Source of the DNA: Candidatus Niyogibacteria bacterium CG10_big_fil_rev_8_21_14_0_10_42_19
GTDB lineage: Bacteria; Patescibacteriota; Minisyncoccia; 1-14-0-10-42-19
DNA: 26,670 bases
Assembly: GCA_002774705.1 (NCBI GenBank)
Contig: PFCN01000016.1
Span: 1 to 26,670, forward strand
Direction of reading: 5' to 3'
Under the pieces are notes generated by a model. It searched no databases. It was not told the DNA's origin and saw nothing but the letters and a program-made list of their open reading frames with translations. The translations under genes were made by a program, and so were the position numbers. Below are positions 7,644 to 14,735 of this stretch, in pieces (position 1 is the stretch's first letter; each line of letters begins with the position of its first letter).

Positions 7644-7681
7644 TAAAAAAAATAAACACCTCAACGGAAATACCGATGAGG
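7644..7681 (-). terminator. Terminator after speD
   Basis: A 9-bp stem with one mismatch (CCTCATCGG at 7681-7673 against CCGTTGAGG at 7667-7659, 5-nt loop) is followed on the minus strand by GTTTATTTTTTTTATT. It ends the speD transcript before the SLOG operon. Confidence 0.75.
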
Positions 7682-7702
7682 CGTTCAAAAATAAGGATAT
7701 AT

Positions 7703-8122
7703 TTATTTCACTATATTTTTCAGCGGGTACTTTTTACCTCGTATTATAACGTTAGTTTCGATTGCTTGAGATTTAAAATATTTCTTTGTAAATGAAATGG
7801 CTTTTTCGTAGTCAAAATCCTTGCAAGAATAAAGGTCTATGGAAACGAATTTTCTTTTTGGAAAAGTATGAACGCTAATGTGAGACTCCTGTATTATCAC
7901 AAATCCCGTATAACCGCCGGGGTCCTTAAAGTTATTGGCTTTCGCATGCACGACTTTTGGTTCTACTAATTTATGCATCTCGAGTTTTTTAACCGCCTCA
8001 TTTAAAAATTTTTCGGTCGCTTTGTGGCTATTTAATATCCTCTCATCGCAATGATACGCGTCGAAAGTTAAATGCAATCCGAAATGCGGCTGCTTTAATT
8101 CTTTTTTTGTAATTTTGACCAT
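7703..8122 (-). CDS. speD: SpeD-like pyruvoyl decarboxylase (AdoMetDC family)
   Basis: The family signature ESHISVHTFP is followed by KFVSIDLYSC. Self-cleavage should occur between E79 and S80, turning S80 into the pyruvoyl group; H85 and C100 match H68 and C83 of the Thermotoga enzyme with a constant offset of 17. The classical product, decarboxylated S-adenosylmethionine, feeds spermidine synthesis. No SpeE or other polyamine gene is in the window, and some bacterial SpeD homologues are reported to have switched to arginine or ornithine, so the substrate is open. Length 139 aa fits the bacterial class 1b form. It is monocistronic, with its own terminator. Confidence 0.85.
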   Translation of the reverse strand: MVKITKKELKQPHFGLHLTFDAYHCDERILNSHKATEKFLNEAVKKLEMHKLVEPKVVHAKANNFKDPGGYTGFVIIQESHISVHTFPKRKFVSIDLYSCKDFDYEKAISFTKKYFKSQAIETNVIIRGKKYPLKNIVK

Positions 8123-8159
8123 CTGGATAAAATATTAATTATTTTAATCAATGCGGATT

Positions 8160-8187
8160 ATTGTATATTATCTCCCAAAAAACACAA
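8160..8187 (-). promoter_or_regulatory. Possible speD promoter
   Basis: Minus strand TTGTGT (8187-8182), 16 bp, TACAAT (8165-8160), giving a leader of about 30 nt without a Shine-Dalgarno sequence. A TATTTT directly before the ATG could serve instead. Confidence 0.3.
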
Positions 8188-8264
8188 TAGCTTTAAAGAG
8201 ATTATTTTGTTTGATGAAGATAATTTTAAACTCTGCCCGCAGAAAAGCAATAGATAGGATAAAG

Positions 8265-8273
8265 TGTGGATAA
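8265..8273 (-). promoter_or_regulatory. DnaA box
   Basis: A second perfect TTATCCACA 9-mer on the minus strand, in the gene-free stretch between the HAD gene and speD. This stretch (8123-8384) otherwise holds only the speD promoter region and the HAD terminator. Confidence 0.3.
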
Positions 8274-8326
8274 CCCAAAATATTCCAAAAGACCTGCCGA
8301 GGTGGTCGTGCCGGAAAAATTATAAC

Positions 8327-8349
8327 AAAAAAGCCCCGATATTCGAGGC
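8327..8349 (-). terminator. Terminator after the HAD hydrolase
   Basis: Stem GCCTCG/CGGGGC (8349-8344 and 8338-8333, one G-T wobble, AATAT loop) followed by six T residues on the minus strand. Confidence 0.7.
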
Positions 8350-8384
8350 CCTCTTAAAAATTATTATTAAAACTTGGTTCGCGG

Positions 8385-9008
8385 CTAAGGAATGAGGCCG
8401 TTTAAAGCCAGACAATAGTCCAAAAAAGTGTAATTAAAAAACATAAACCCTGTCCCCGGGAACGCCACGACATTTTCGGCGCGGTCATCCACGAAAAAAG
8501 AGTTTTTGGGACTGGCCCCTGTTATTTTAAAAACAGCTTTATAGAAATTTTTATCTGGCTTGCGAAGTATGTGCTCGCAAGAATAAAACCTAAATTCGGG
8601 AGGAATGTGCGTTAACAACCGTTCAAATTTATCTTCAAACGCGCGCGTGTGCATGTAATTTATATTGGAAATAATACCCTGCTTGACCCCGTGCTCAAAA
8701 AGCTGACCGGATATGCGGGAAAACCTTAGCTCATCCACGGGTCCGGAGCACATTGAATTAAAGGCAATTTCAAACAAATCAAACGGCGGATAAATTTTGA
8801 AGTGATGAGATATTTTTTCGTATATTCTCAGAGAAACCCAACCCTTTTCCATTTCATGCCAGATCGGAGGATTTTCTCCTTCAAAAAAATAGATTATCTT
8901 GCGATTGTCTGTCTTGAATAAACGAGAAAGATCGGCGCAAAATTCAGTATAACCAACCTTCATAATCACGCCACCAATATCCCAAAAAAGCCATTTATCC
9001 CGTTTCAC
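8385..9008 (-). CDS. HAD superfamily hydrolase
   Basis: A HAD-IA-type hydrolase (207 aa). Motif I is FWDIGGV, with D10 the nucleophile and glycine at the +2 position as in many GGV/GNV-type members; motif II is GIISNIN, motif III the lysine of RKPD, and motif IV FFVDD. A helical cap lies between motifs I and II. The substrate (a small phosphomonoester or similar) cannot be predicted. The start is GTG at 9008: AGGAGG lies 7 nt upstream and the next bases read KRDKWLFWDIGG, so no ATG is needed. It has its own promoter and terminator and is monocistronic. Confidence 0.85.
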   Translation of the reverse strand: MKRDKWLFWDIGGVIMKVGYTEFCADLSRLFKTDNRKIIYFFEGENPPIWHEMEKGWVSLRIYEKISHHFKIYPPFDLFEIAFNSMCSGPVDELRFSRISGQLFEHGVKQGIISNINYMHTRAFEDKFERLLTHIPPEFRFYSCEHILRKPDKNFYKAVFKITGASPKNSFFVDDRAENVVAFPGTGFMFFNYTFLDYCLALNGLIP

Positions 9009-9039
9009 CCAAAAACCTCCTTTTCAAAAATCTAAAAGA

Positions 9040-9068
9040 ATAATACCGAAAATAAAGAATGTTGTCTA
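9040..9068 (-). promoter_or_regulatory. Promoter of the HAD hydrolase gene
   Basis: Minus strand TAGACA (9068-9063), 17 bp, TATTAT (9045-9040). The leader of about 25 nt carries the AGGAGG ribosome site. Confidence 0.6.
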
Positions 9069-9127
9069 TCATGCTTGAATTTTTACAGAGCATTATGAAT
9101 ACTTTTTTTAAAACTGAGATATTTACA

Positions 9128-10519
9128 TTAGACCTCGAACGACTCCCCCAGTTGGGGTGAGTAGCTTTCAACCCCAAGGTAATCGCGTATTCGCTGGGTT
9201 AAAAAAAGAGAAGAAGAGGGCTCCCCCTGAACAACAAAAACTTTTTCAAGAGTATCCACGGAATTTTTAACAAATTCCATCAACATATCGTAGTCCGGAT
9301 GCCCGGAATAACCCTCAAGAAACATTACCTTGGCATTTACCGGAATATGCTCTCCAAAAATATTTACGCTCCGCGCTCCATCAGCAAGTTGTCGCCCCAA
9401 AGACCCGGGCGCCTGGTAACCGACTATAAGTAAGGTGGAATTAGGGTCCGGAAGATAACGCATCTCGTGATGCAGTATCCTCCCCCCAGTCGACATTCCT
9501 GAACCAGCCATAATAACTTTGGGCGGCGGAACCGAATTGATCTTCTTTGATTCTTCGGTTGAAGCGGTAAATCTGAGAAGGGGAAATTTAAAGATCTGGT
9601 CCCCTGTCTCGATCACGTCTTTTGCTTCATTATTGTAGTAATTTTCGTATTTTTTATATATTTCTATGGCTTTGATAGCCAAAGGAGAATCAAGAAAAAC
9701 AGGAACACTGGGAACCCGGCCATTTTCTACAAGGTCGTTAATCTCAAATATTAACTCTTGAGTGCGCTCAAGAGAGAACGCGGGAATCATTAATACGCCC
9801 CCACTTTTGACGGCGTCCTCCACCGCCCGTTCCAGTTGAATTTTACGATCGCTCTTGGCTCCATGGAGTTTATCTCCGTACGTTGACTCAACCAATAAAA
9901 TATTCGCATCCGTGATCTTTTCGGTCGCGCGCAAAAGAGGCGTTGGGGGATTACCCAGATCTCCAGAGAAGACGATCTTTTTATCGGCATTTGATTCCGC
10001 CTCGCGGATCACGACCTCCACCATTGCCGAACCCAAAATATGCCCCGCGTCAAGAAATCTTATTTTAAAATCTCCTATATTAAACTGCTGATGATATTCT
10101 ACTCCCTCCCAATTATCCAAAGCGTTTTTTAAATCTTCGGCTCCAAAAAGATGCCCGTCTTTATTATCCCGATGGTTATGCCCCATTAAACTAAAACTAT
10201 CCTCGAGCATTATCGCCGAAAGATCTTTTGTCGCGGGAGTTGAATATACCTTACCCTTGTAGCCCTCTTTGAATAGTTTGGGCACGCGACCGCTATGATC
10301 AATGTGGGCATGCGTCACAATCACCGCATCGATGTCTGATGCATCAAAAACAAAAGGGTCGTTATTATGAGATTCATAAGTTTTAGAACCCTGGTAAAGA
10401 CCGCAATCAACGAGAATTTTAGTTTTCTTTTGGGTCTGGCTCCCCTCAAAACCCGACTCAATAAGATAAGACGCTCCGGTCACCTGTTGTGCTCCTCCGT
10501 AAAAAGAAATCTTTGCCAT
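9128..10519 (-). CDS. Beta-CASP metallo-beta-lactamase ribonuclease
   Basis: A CPSF/RNase J-class nuclease of 463 aa, related to Thermus TTHA0252-type enzymes. The metallo-beta-lactamase core has HAHIDH (H70, H72, D74, H75), AGHILGS (H160) and SGDLG (D187). The beta-CASP insert has ESTYG (E211, motif A), GSGMSTGGR followed by H351 (motif B), and EGYSGHPD (H407, motif C) in the C-terminal RMMBL part. All two-metal ligands are present, so it should be an active endo- or exoribonuclease in RNA processing or decay. There is no KH domain. The ATG has no Shine-Dalgarno sequence and lies 6 nt below a perfect extended -10, so a leaderless mRNA is likely. Confidence 0.92.
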   Translation of the reverse strand: MAKISFYGGAQQVTGASYLIESGFEGSQTQKKTKILVDCGLYQGSKTYESHNNDPFVFDASDIDAVIVTHAHIDHSGRVPKLFKEGYKGKVYSTPATKDLSAIMLEDSFSLMGHNHRDNKDGHLFGAEDLKNALDNWEGVEYHQQFNIGDFKIRFLDAGHILGSAMVEVVIREAESNADKKIVFSGDLGNPPTPLLRATEKITDANILLVESTYGDKLHGAKSDRKIQLERAVEDAVKSGGVLMIPAFSLERTQELIFEINDLVENGRVPSVPVFLDSPLAIKAIEIYKKYENYYNNEAKDVIETGDQIFKFPLLRFTASTEESKKINSVPPPKVIMAGSGMSTGGRILHHEMRYLPDPNSTLLIVGYQAPGSLGRQLADGARSVNIFGEHIPVNAKVMFLEGYSGHPDYDMLMEFVKNSVDTLEKVFVVQGEPSSSLFLTQRIRDYLGVESYSPQLGESFEV

Positions 10520-10525
10520 ATTATT

Positions 10526-10534
10526 ATTATATCA
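10526..10534 (-). promoter_or_regulatory. Perfect extended -10 for the beta-CASP nuclease gene
   Basis: TGA-TATAAT on the minus strand (10534-10526), ending 6 nt before ATG 10519. It lies in the 38-nt gap after thiI, so this gene is transcribed on its own as well as by readthrough. Confidence 0.6.
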
Positions 10535-10557
10535 GATGCCTTTAAAATTATAAAAAA

Positions 10558-11709
10558 CTAATTTATTTCCGCCTTGCTTAGAGCTTCCTCCGCCATTCTC
10601 GCCAATTCATCAAATCGGTCTTTTTCGATATTTTTTATATCTTCTATCCTTGTTTTTGTCGCGGGAGATCCTTCGACAAAAAGAGAACAACAATCGTCAA
10701 ATGGTTTTTGAGAAGTTTGATAAAGACCGTATTGTTTGGATAAGCCGATTATTTCATCCTTATCATAACCGACAAGCGGGCGTAAAACAGGGAGCGATAC
10801 TATCTCGGATATCGTATCTATATTCTCTATCGTCTGGGAAGAGACCTGACCGACCGAATCCCCCGTTACAAGAGCGCGCGCGCTATTGTTGGTCGCTATA
10901 CGCTCCGCCATCCAAAGCATCCATCGGCGATAAGCAATGATCCTGAATTTTGACGAAAAAATTTCCGTAATCTTCCTTTGGATGTCCGCGAATGGAATTA
11001 AAATAAGCCTTAAAGCTATGGGGGAATAAGTAGAAATAATTTCTGCTAATTTTTTTACTTTTTCAATCGAATCGCGCGTTGTATAAGGATAACTATGAAA
11101 ATGAACCAAAACGGGCAAACATCCTCTTTTCATCATCCGAATAGTTGCCACCGGAGAATCAAAACCTCCAGAAAGAAGGGACACAACCTTTCCCGAACAT
11201 CCTACGGGAAGACCACCCGCCCCCTCTATTCTATTCACAGTAAAATACGCTCTACCTTCAACCACCTCCACCGAAAGCTCCGATTCGGGATGACTAAGCG
11301 AAACCGGAATATGCAAACCCTCATGAATAACCCCCCCCAATTCCTTTTCTATGTCCATCGAATCAAAAGGATAATTTTTCTCCGATCTTGAAGCGGATAC
11401 TTTAAAAGACGAGGGATGCGGCTCTTTAAATATTTTTAAAACCTCTTTTTTCATATTTTCCATTTCGGCCTCTGTTTCAAAACCGAACTCAAAATGATGG
11501 ATACCGAATATTTTTTTAAGCGAACCCGCAAGCTCCTCTTCAACTCCAGGTTCAAACTCCGCGATTAGACGTCCAGAAATGCGGCGGATTTTATTATAAA
11601 ATCCTTTGCTTTGTTTTTGTATATTAAAAAGAAGCGTCTTTTCAAAAAAAGCGCGGTTGTTGCCTTTAAGAGCTATCTCACTATAGTGAATTATCGCACG
11701 ATCATTCAT
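10558..11709 (-). CDS. thiI: tRNA 4-thiouridine synthase ThiI
   Basis: ThiI adenylates U8 of tRNA and transfers sulfur to make 4-thiouridine. The N-terminal ferredoxin-like and THUMP region (about residues 1-160; HYSEIALKGNNRAFFE at the start) is followed by the PP-loop SLLSGGFDSPVA, HFHSYPYT, ALVTGDSVGQVSSQT and PFDDCCSLF. The C-terminal rhodanese domain of E. coli ThiI is absent, as in many Gram-positive forms, so sulfur must come by another route. I chose ATG 11709 (383 aa) over an upstream TTG: AGGA precedes it, and the TTG would put the start inside the promoter region. Confidence 0.93.
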   Translation of the reverse strand: MNDRAIIHYSEIALKGNNRAFFEKTLLFNIQKQSKGFYNKIRRISGRLIAEFEPGVEEELAGSLKKIFGIHHFEFGFETEAEMENMKKEVLKIFKEPHPSSFKVSASRSEKNYPFDSMDIEKELGGVIHEGLHIPVSLSHPESELSVEVVEGRAYFTVNRIEGAGGLPVGCSGKVVSLLSGGFDSPVATIRMMKRGCLPVLVHFHSYPYTTRDSIEKVKKLAEIISTYSPIALRLILIPFADIQRKITEIFSSKFRIIAYRRWMLWMAERIATNNSARALVTGDSVGQVSSQTIENIDTISEIVSLPVLRPLVGYDKDEIIGLSKQYGLYQTSQKPFDDCCSLFVEGSPATKTRIEDIKNIEKDRFDELARMAEEALSKAEIN

Positions 11710-11742
11710 GTTTTTTATATCCTGTTTTATATGTTGATACAA

Positions 11743-11771
11743 ATTTTACCCCTTATGTTGGGTGATTCCAA
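11743..11771 (-). promoter_or_regulatory. Promoter of thiI
   Basis: Minus strand TTGGAA (11771-11766), 17 bp, TAAAAT (11748-11743). It is divergent from the promoter of the 49-residue protein about 20 bp away. Confidence 0.55.
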
Positions 11772-11792
11772 GCTATTGAGATATTACAAAAA

Positions 11793-11820
11793 TTGACAAA
11801 ATTAATATAAATGATATTAT
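11793..11820 (+). promoter_or_regulatory. Strong promoter of the 49-residue protein gene
   Basis: Consensus TTGACA (11793-11798), 16 bp, TATTAT (11815-11820), with TG one base before the -10. Transcription would start near 11827. Confidence 0.75.
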
Positions 11821-11857
11821 TTTTAAGAATTTAAATCAAAAGGAGGGGGAGTGTACG

Positions 11858-12007
11858 ATGGTAAATCGCAGAAAGTTGCGCATGTCTCTCGGAAGCAGGG
11901 TGAAGAGGCGTATCGGAGCAAAAAACAAGAAAGCTTTCGATAAGCTATCGCCGAGGCCGCGCGTCCTCTTGGCAGAGCTCATCCGCGAGGCCGAAAGAAC
12001 GGCATAA
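11858..12007 (+). CDS. Small basic protein, 49 aa, unknown
   Basis: I do not recognise this protein. It begins MVNRRKLRMSLGSRVKRR, continues with lysine and arginine to about residue 35, and ends with a probable helix (RVLLAELIREAERTA). A strongly basic small protein of this kind suggests nucleic-acid or ribosome binding, which is inference. It looks real because it has a consensus promoter, a strong GGAGG (11842-11846) and a matching terminator 27 nt after its stop, with GC-richer codons than its neighbours. The GGAGG-ATG spacing of 11 nt is long; a GTG at 11851 in another frame would give an unconvincing 30-residue peptide. It is a stand-alone plus-strand unit. Confidence 0.65.
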   Translation: MVNRRKLRMSLGSRVKRRIGAKNKKAFDKLSPRPRVLLAELIREAERTA

Positions 12008-12033
12008 GAAACAGCCCTCAACCCCTCAACTAC

Positions 12034-12068
12034 ACCCGTTCCGCTTTCAGCGGAGCGGGTATTTTTTA
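12034..12068 (+). terminator. Terminator of the 49-residue protein gene
   Basis: An 11-bp stem with one G-U pair (ACCCGTTCCGC 12034-12044, loop TTTCA, GCGGAGCGGGT 12050-12060), then ATTTTTTA. Confidence 0.9.
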
Positions 12069-12150
12069 TCTCTCAATAAGATCGGGGGGGTAAAATATCA
12101 CTTTCCGTAATATTTACTCTTCTTTGTCTGTTACTTTTTTAAATTTTATT

Positions 12151-12605
12151 CTAACCTCCGGAAGAATTAGAAAATTTTTTCAAATATTTTGAAAGGAGCC
12201 AAGAGCTGGATTGAACCTTCCCTCCATCACCGATATTAAAAACCATCTTACACCTCAATTTATCGCAGACAGCAATCTCCGGAATATTTTTTTTATTCCG
12301 GTCGCCTCCATTAACGAATATATGAGGATTTATATTTAAAAGCTCGTTATTTACGCTCATATCGTCGCTTTCGGAAGAATGCGACATTACGACCACGCGA
12401 TCCACGCATGAAAGTGATTCTATAACTTCTTTACGCTCAAGCTCGGGCATAAACGAATAGCCCTTTTTGCGGAAAAGCCAGTCATCGTTATTCAAAATAA
12501 CGACCAACTCATCCCCCAGTTTTTTGCCTCCTTAAAAAGACGAACGTGCCCGATATGCAGGGGGTCGAACCAACCCGACACCGCAACAATTATTTTTTTC
12601 TTCAT
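12151..12605 (-). CDS. HxGH nucleotidyltransferase with a -1 frameshift at A AAA AAC
   Basis: A cytidylyl/adenylyltransferase-like enzyme (HldE C-terminal or TagD-like) joining a sugar or polyol phosphate to a nucleotide. The first frame, from ATG 12605, reads MKKKIIVAVSGWFDPLHIGH (HxGH site) up to VRLFKEAK, then runs into nonsense and a TGA. Stepping back one base at 12519 restores LGDELVVILNNDDWL, VVVMSHS, PHIFVNGGDR and GGKVQSSS to the stop at 12151 (about 151 aa in all). The join falls exactly on the heptamer A AAA AAC (12525-12519), with AGGAGG just upstream and an 8-bp hairpin (12485-12503) downstream. It may be programmed -1 frameshifting, slippage, a recent mutation, or a one-base error in the A run. 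It lies 4 nt after the DUF2238 gene. Confidence 0.7.
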
Positions 12606-12609
12606 AAAA

Positions 12610-13092
12610 TTAAAATTTACTTTTTCCTCTCAAAAAATACAAAGCGGCGAGCAGACCCCCCATTAAATCAAAAAACAGGTCGGACAAAGTATCGGCAAGC
12701 CCTGGTTGCGCAAGACTCATTTTAGTTACATGAAAAAAATAGAAAAACTGATCTGAGGCATACTCAAAAAATTCCCATAAAATTCCGAATATAGCCGAAA
12801 CCCCCACGATAAACAACAAAGAAACAATATAAGGTTGAGACACCCATCCGGGTTTCATTTTATATAAAAAATAAAAGGCGCTAGCACCAAGCCAAAATCC
12901 GCCAATAAAATGGAGCACAACATCAAGCGGACCGATCAGATTATAAAGATTATAAAAAACGGCAAGAGCGTGCGTGAACAAAATAAAAAAAAGAAGGCTC
13001 TTGAGAAAAAATTTCAAAGACATCCCCGCCGGAGCCAACAACAATGCGTCTGAACCATTTTTAAGTTTTGGTTTTGCTATAGAGTCATTCAT
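12610..13092 (-). CDS. DUF2238 (YjdF-like) membrane protein
   Basis: A 160-residue protein with four hydrophobic segments. The conserved polar motifs of the DUF2238 family lie in the membrane region: VVLHFIGGFWLGA, FGILWEFFEYASDQ and GLADTLSDLFFDLMGG. The family has no established activity; buried His, Glu and Asp residues suggest a membrane enzyme or channel, but that is inference. It lies 10 nt after ndk and 4 nt before the nucleotidyltransferase, as the middle gene of a three-gene operon. Confidence 0.8.
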   Translation of the reverse strand: MNDSIAKPKLKNGSDALLLAPAGMSLKFFLKSLLFFILFTHALAVFYNLYNLIGPLDVVLHFIGGFWLGASAFYFLYKMKPGWVSQPYIVSLLFIVGVSAIFGILWEFFEYASDQFFYFFHVTKMSLAQPGLADTLSDLFFDLMGGLLAALYFLRGKSKF

Positions 13093-13102
13093 AAATAAAT
13101 AA

Positions 13103-13690
13103 TTAAAACATTATGTCCTCCTCGGCTCTTTTGTACGCAAAAATTTCTTCAGGGCTGAACCAAAAAGACAATTCATGGAAGGCTTCTTCCTGGGTTTCCG
13201 AAGCATGAATCAAATTATGGACCGCCCGCTTGCCTTTATTAGCCAACGCCGCCGAGTCCACCGAAAAATCTCCTCTTATCGTACCCATCTCGGCTAAGGC
13301 CGGGATAGATTTGCCTACCAATTTTCTCACCATATCCACAGAATGAATTCCTTCAACAACTATTTTTACAATGGGACCCGATGTCATATACTCCAATATC
13401 CATTTGCGTACTTCTGTCCCAATCTTCATAGGGTCGTTTGTCCCCATCTCCGCTTTTGGGTCCCATCCGTAACGTTCGTATGTTTCAATCGATTTTTGGC
13501 CGAGACGTTTTATCCAAACCTCATCTTTAGGATAATGCTCGTCAATCTGTTCTTTTGTGGGATGAACCATCCCAAGGGATATAACTTTTAATCCCCTTTT
13601 TTCAATCCTGCTTATTATCTCGCCAATAAGACCTCGCTTTACTCCGTCGGGTTTTATCAAGACTATTGTTTTTTCTTCTTTTGGGTCCAT
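13103..13690 (-). CDS. ndk: Nucleoside-diphosphate kinase, long form
   Basis: Ndk moves the gamma phosphate between nucleoside triphosphates through a phosphohistidine. KTIVLIKPDGVKRGLIGEI is the N-terminal signature, and HNLIHASE carries the active-site H162 (usual motif NxIHGSD). At 195 aa it is about 50 longer than the standard enzyme: an insert at about residues 52-98 (KDEVWIKRLGQKSIETYERY onward) sits between the two halves. Long forms occur in archaea and CPR bacteria as I recall them. First gene of the operon with DUF2238 and the nucleotidyltransferase, with a promoter very close to the ATG. Confidence 0.93.
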   Translation of the reverse strand: MDPKEEKTIVLIKPDGVKRGLIGEIISRIEKRGLKVISLGMVHPTKEQIDEHYPKDEVWIKRLGQKSIETYERYGWDPKAEMGTNDPMKIGTEVRKWILEYMTSGPIVKIVVEGIHSVDMVRKLVGKSIPALAEMGTIRGDFSVDSAALANKGKRAVHNLIHASETQEEAFHELSFWFSPEEIFAYKRAEEDIMF

Positions 13691-13700
13691 TATTAATAAA

Positions 13701-13729
13701 ATAATAACCTGTTTAGATTTTTTTTACAA
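13701..13729 (-). promoter_or_regulatory. Promoter of ndk operon
   Basis: Minus strand TTGTAA (13729-13724), 17 bp, TATTAT (13706-13701). The ATG is 10 nt past the -10, so the leader is only a few bases. It is back-to-back with the promoter of the next plus-strand gene. Confidence 0.65.
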
Positions 13730-13731
13730 TA

Positions 13732-13760
13732 TTGTGGTAGTGCGGACGTTATTTTAGAAT
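13732..13760 (+). promoter_or_regulatory. Promoter of the 268-residue orphan
   Basis: TTGTGG (13732-13737), 17 bp, TAGAAT (13755-13760). It is followed by a leader of about 28 nt with GGAGG at 13786-13790. Confidence 0.6.
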
Positions 13761-13794
13761 AATTACAGTGTTTCTTTAAAAAAAAGGAGGGAAA

Positions 13795-14601
13795 ATGAAG
13801 ACCTGCCCCGAAAATAAGAACGAAACTGCTATTTGGGAGGTTGAGCTTTTAAGCAATTCCGAAGATTTTAAGTATCGGGAATGCTTTAATATCCTTTTTA
13901 AAGGAAGCCTTGGCCGGGTTTTTGAGGCAACGGAATTAATCGGCGGAGACCAACTTAAATCGATCCTGACGATAGGGTCTCTAATGATAAAAACAACGCG
14001 GGTTACCAACGATCTTACCGTAATCGGTAGAAAGATGATAGACCTGACCCTTAAAAATAACGCCATCACAAAAATGTGCGAATGTCGGTCCAAAAAATAT
14101 TCCCTCGAAGACCTTAAAAAAACAAATTACTGCTCGCGTTGCGGACAGGATATAAAAAAACTTTTCGGATATTTTTCCGGATTCAACCTAAGAAAACGTG
14201 AAAAGATATTCATATGTTCCAAGATAGGCGCCTCCTTTAAACAAGGTCTTAAAAAAAACATCGATAAGACAAAATTATACGCCCGCTGGGCGCTACTAAA
14301 TGGATTTGACCCCGAAAGCACCGGCTTTTATTATTGCGAATTTCTTGATGATTTTTCCCCGGAAGAGCGCAAACAGGGACAAATGATGGGACAAGCAAGA
14401 ATGACGGATTGCCGGGCAATATTGGTCGTAATCGAAAAAAATGACGCAAAAGCAAGCCCCGGAATGGCAAGCGACATAAAAAAAGCCGCGAAATTAGGAT
14501 TAAAATTCGTTTTTAAAACACACGAAGAGATCACCGACTGGATCAAACTTTACGATCCTTGCGCTGTACCCCTGCAAAAAAAATTTCCCGATTTTTTTTA
14601 A
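13795..14601 (+). CDS. Orphan protein: zinc ribbon plus deoxyribosyltransferase-like domain
   Basis: No whole-length match is recognised. Residues 1-90 form an unassigned N-terminal domain. A zinc-ribbon-like knuckle follows (C95-x-C97 and C113-x2-C116). Residues about 137-245 resemble the DUF4406/DUF7768 branch of nucleoside 2-deoxyribosyltransferase-like folds: IFICSKIGASF at the first strand, LLNGFDPE, FLDDFSPEERKQGQMMG, and SPGMASDIKKAAKLG, which corresponds to the family's GM-x2-E region with D in place of E. Members handle nucleoside or nucleotide glycosidic bonds and are common in phages. The protein may act on nucleotides or nucleic acid; this is inference. Own promoter, strong GGAGG four bases before the ATG, own terminator, plus strand. 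Confidence 0.75.
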   Translation: MKTCPENKNETAIWEVELLSNSEDFKYRECFNILFKGSLGRVFEATELIGGDQLKSILTIGSLMIKTTRVTNDLTVIGRKMIDLTLKNNAITKMCECRSKKYSLEDLKKTNYCSRCGQDIKKLFGYFSGFNLRKREKIFICSKIGASFKQGLKKNIDKTKLYARWALLNGFDPESTGFYYCEFLDDFSPEERKQGQMMGQARMTDCRAILVVIEKNDAKASPGMASDIKKAAKLGLKFVFKTHEEITDWIKLYDPCAVPLQKKFPDFF

Positions 14602-14613
14602 AACAAAAACAAA

Positions 14614-14640
14614 AAAAGGCCCTTATGAGGGTCTTTTAAT
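14614..14640 (+). terminator. Terminator of the 268-residue orphan
   Basis: Stem AAAAGGCCCT (14614-14623), 4-nt loop, AGGGTCTTTT (14628-14637), with one G-U pair and a T-rich tail. Confidence 0.75.
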
Positions 14641-14735
14641 TTGTCGGATAAAAATTTATACAAACAAATAAAGTTTAAAAACAATATTATTTATTTCATT
14701 TCTTTTCTTAAAATTAAGCCGAGGATATATAATTT

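Noticed and set aside
7603..7659. Longer SLOG protein from GTG 7659 with a hydrophobic N-terminus
   Set aside because: The extra residues are encoded by the speD terminator and promoter; ATG 7602 has a properly placed -10.
8214..8273. 19-codon plus-strand frame ending in the DnaA box
   Set aside because: No ribosome site or promoter and unremarkable sequence.
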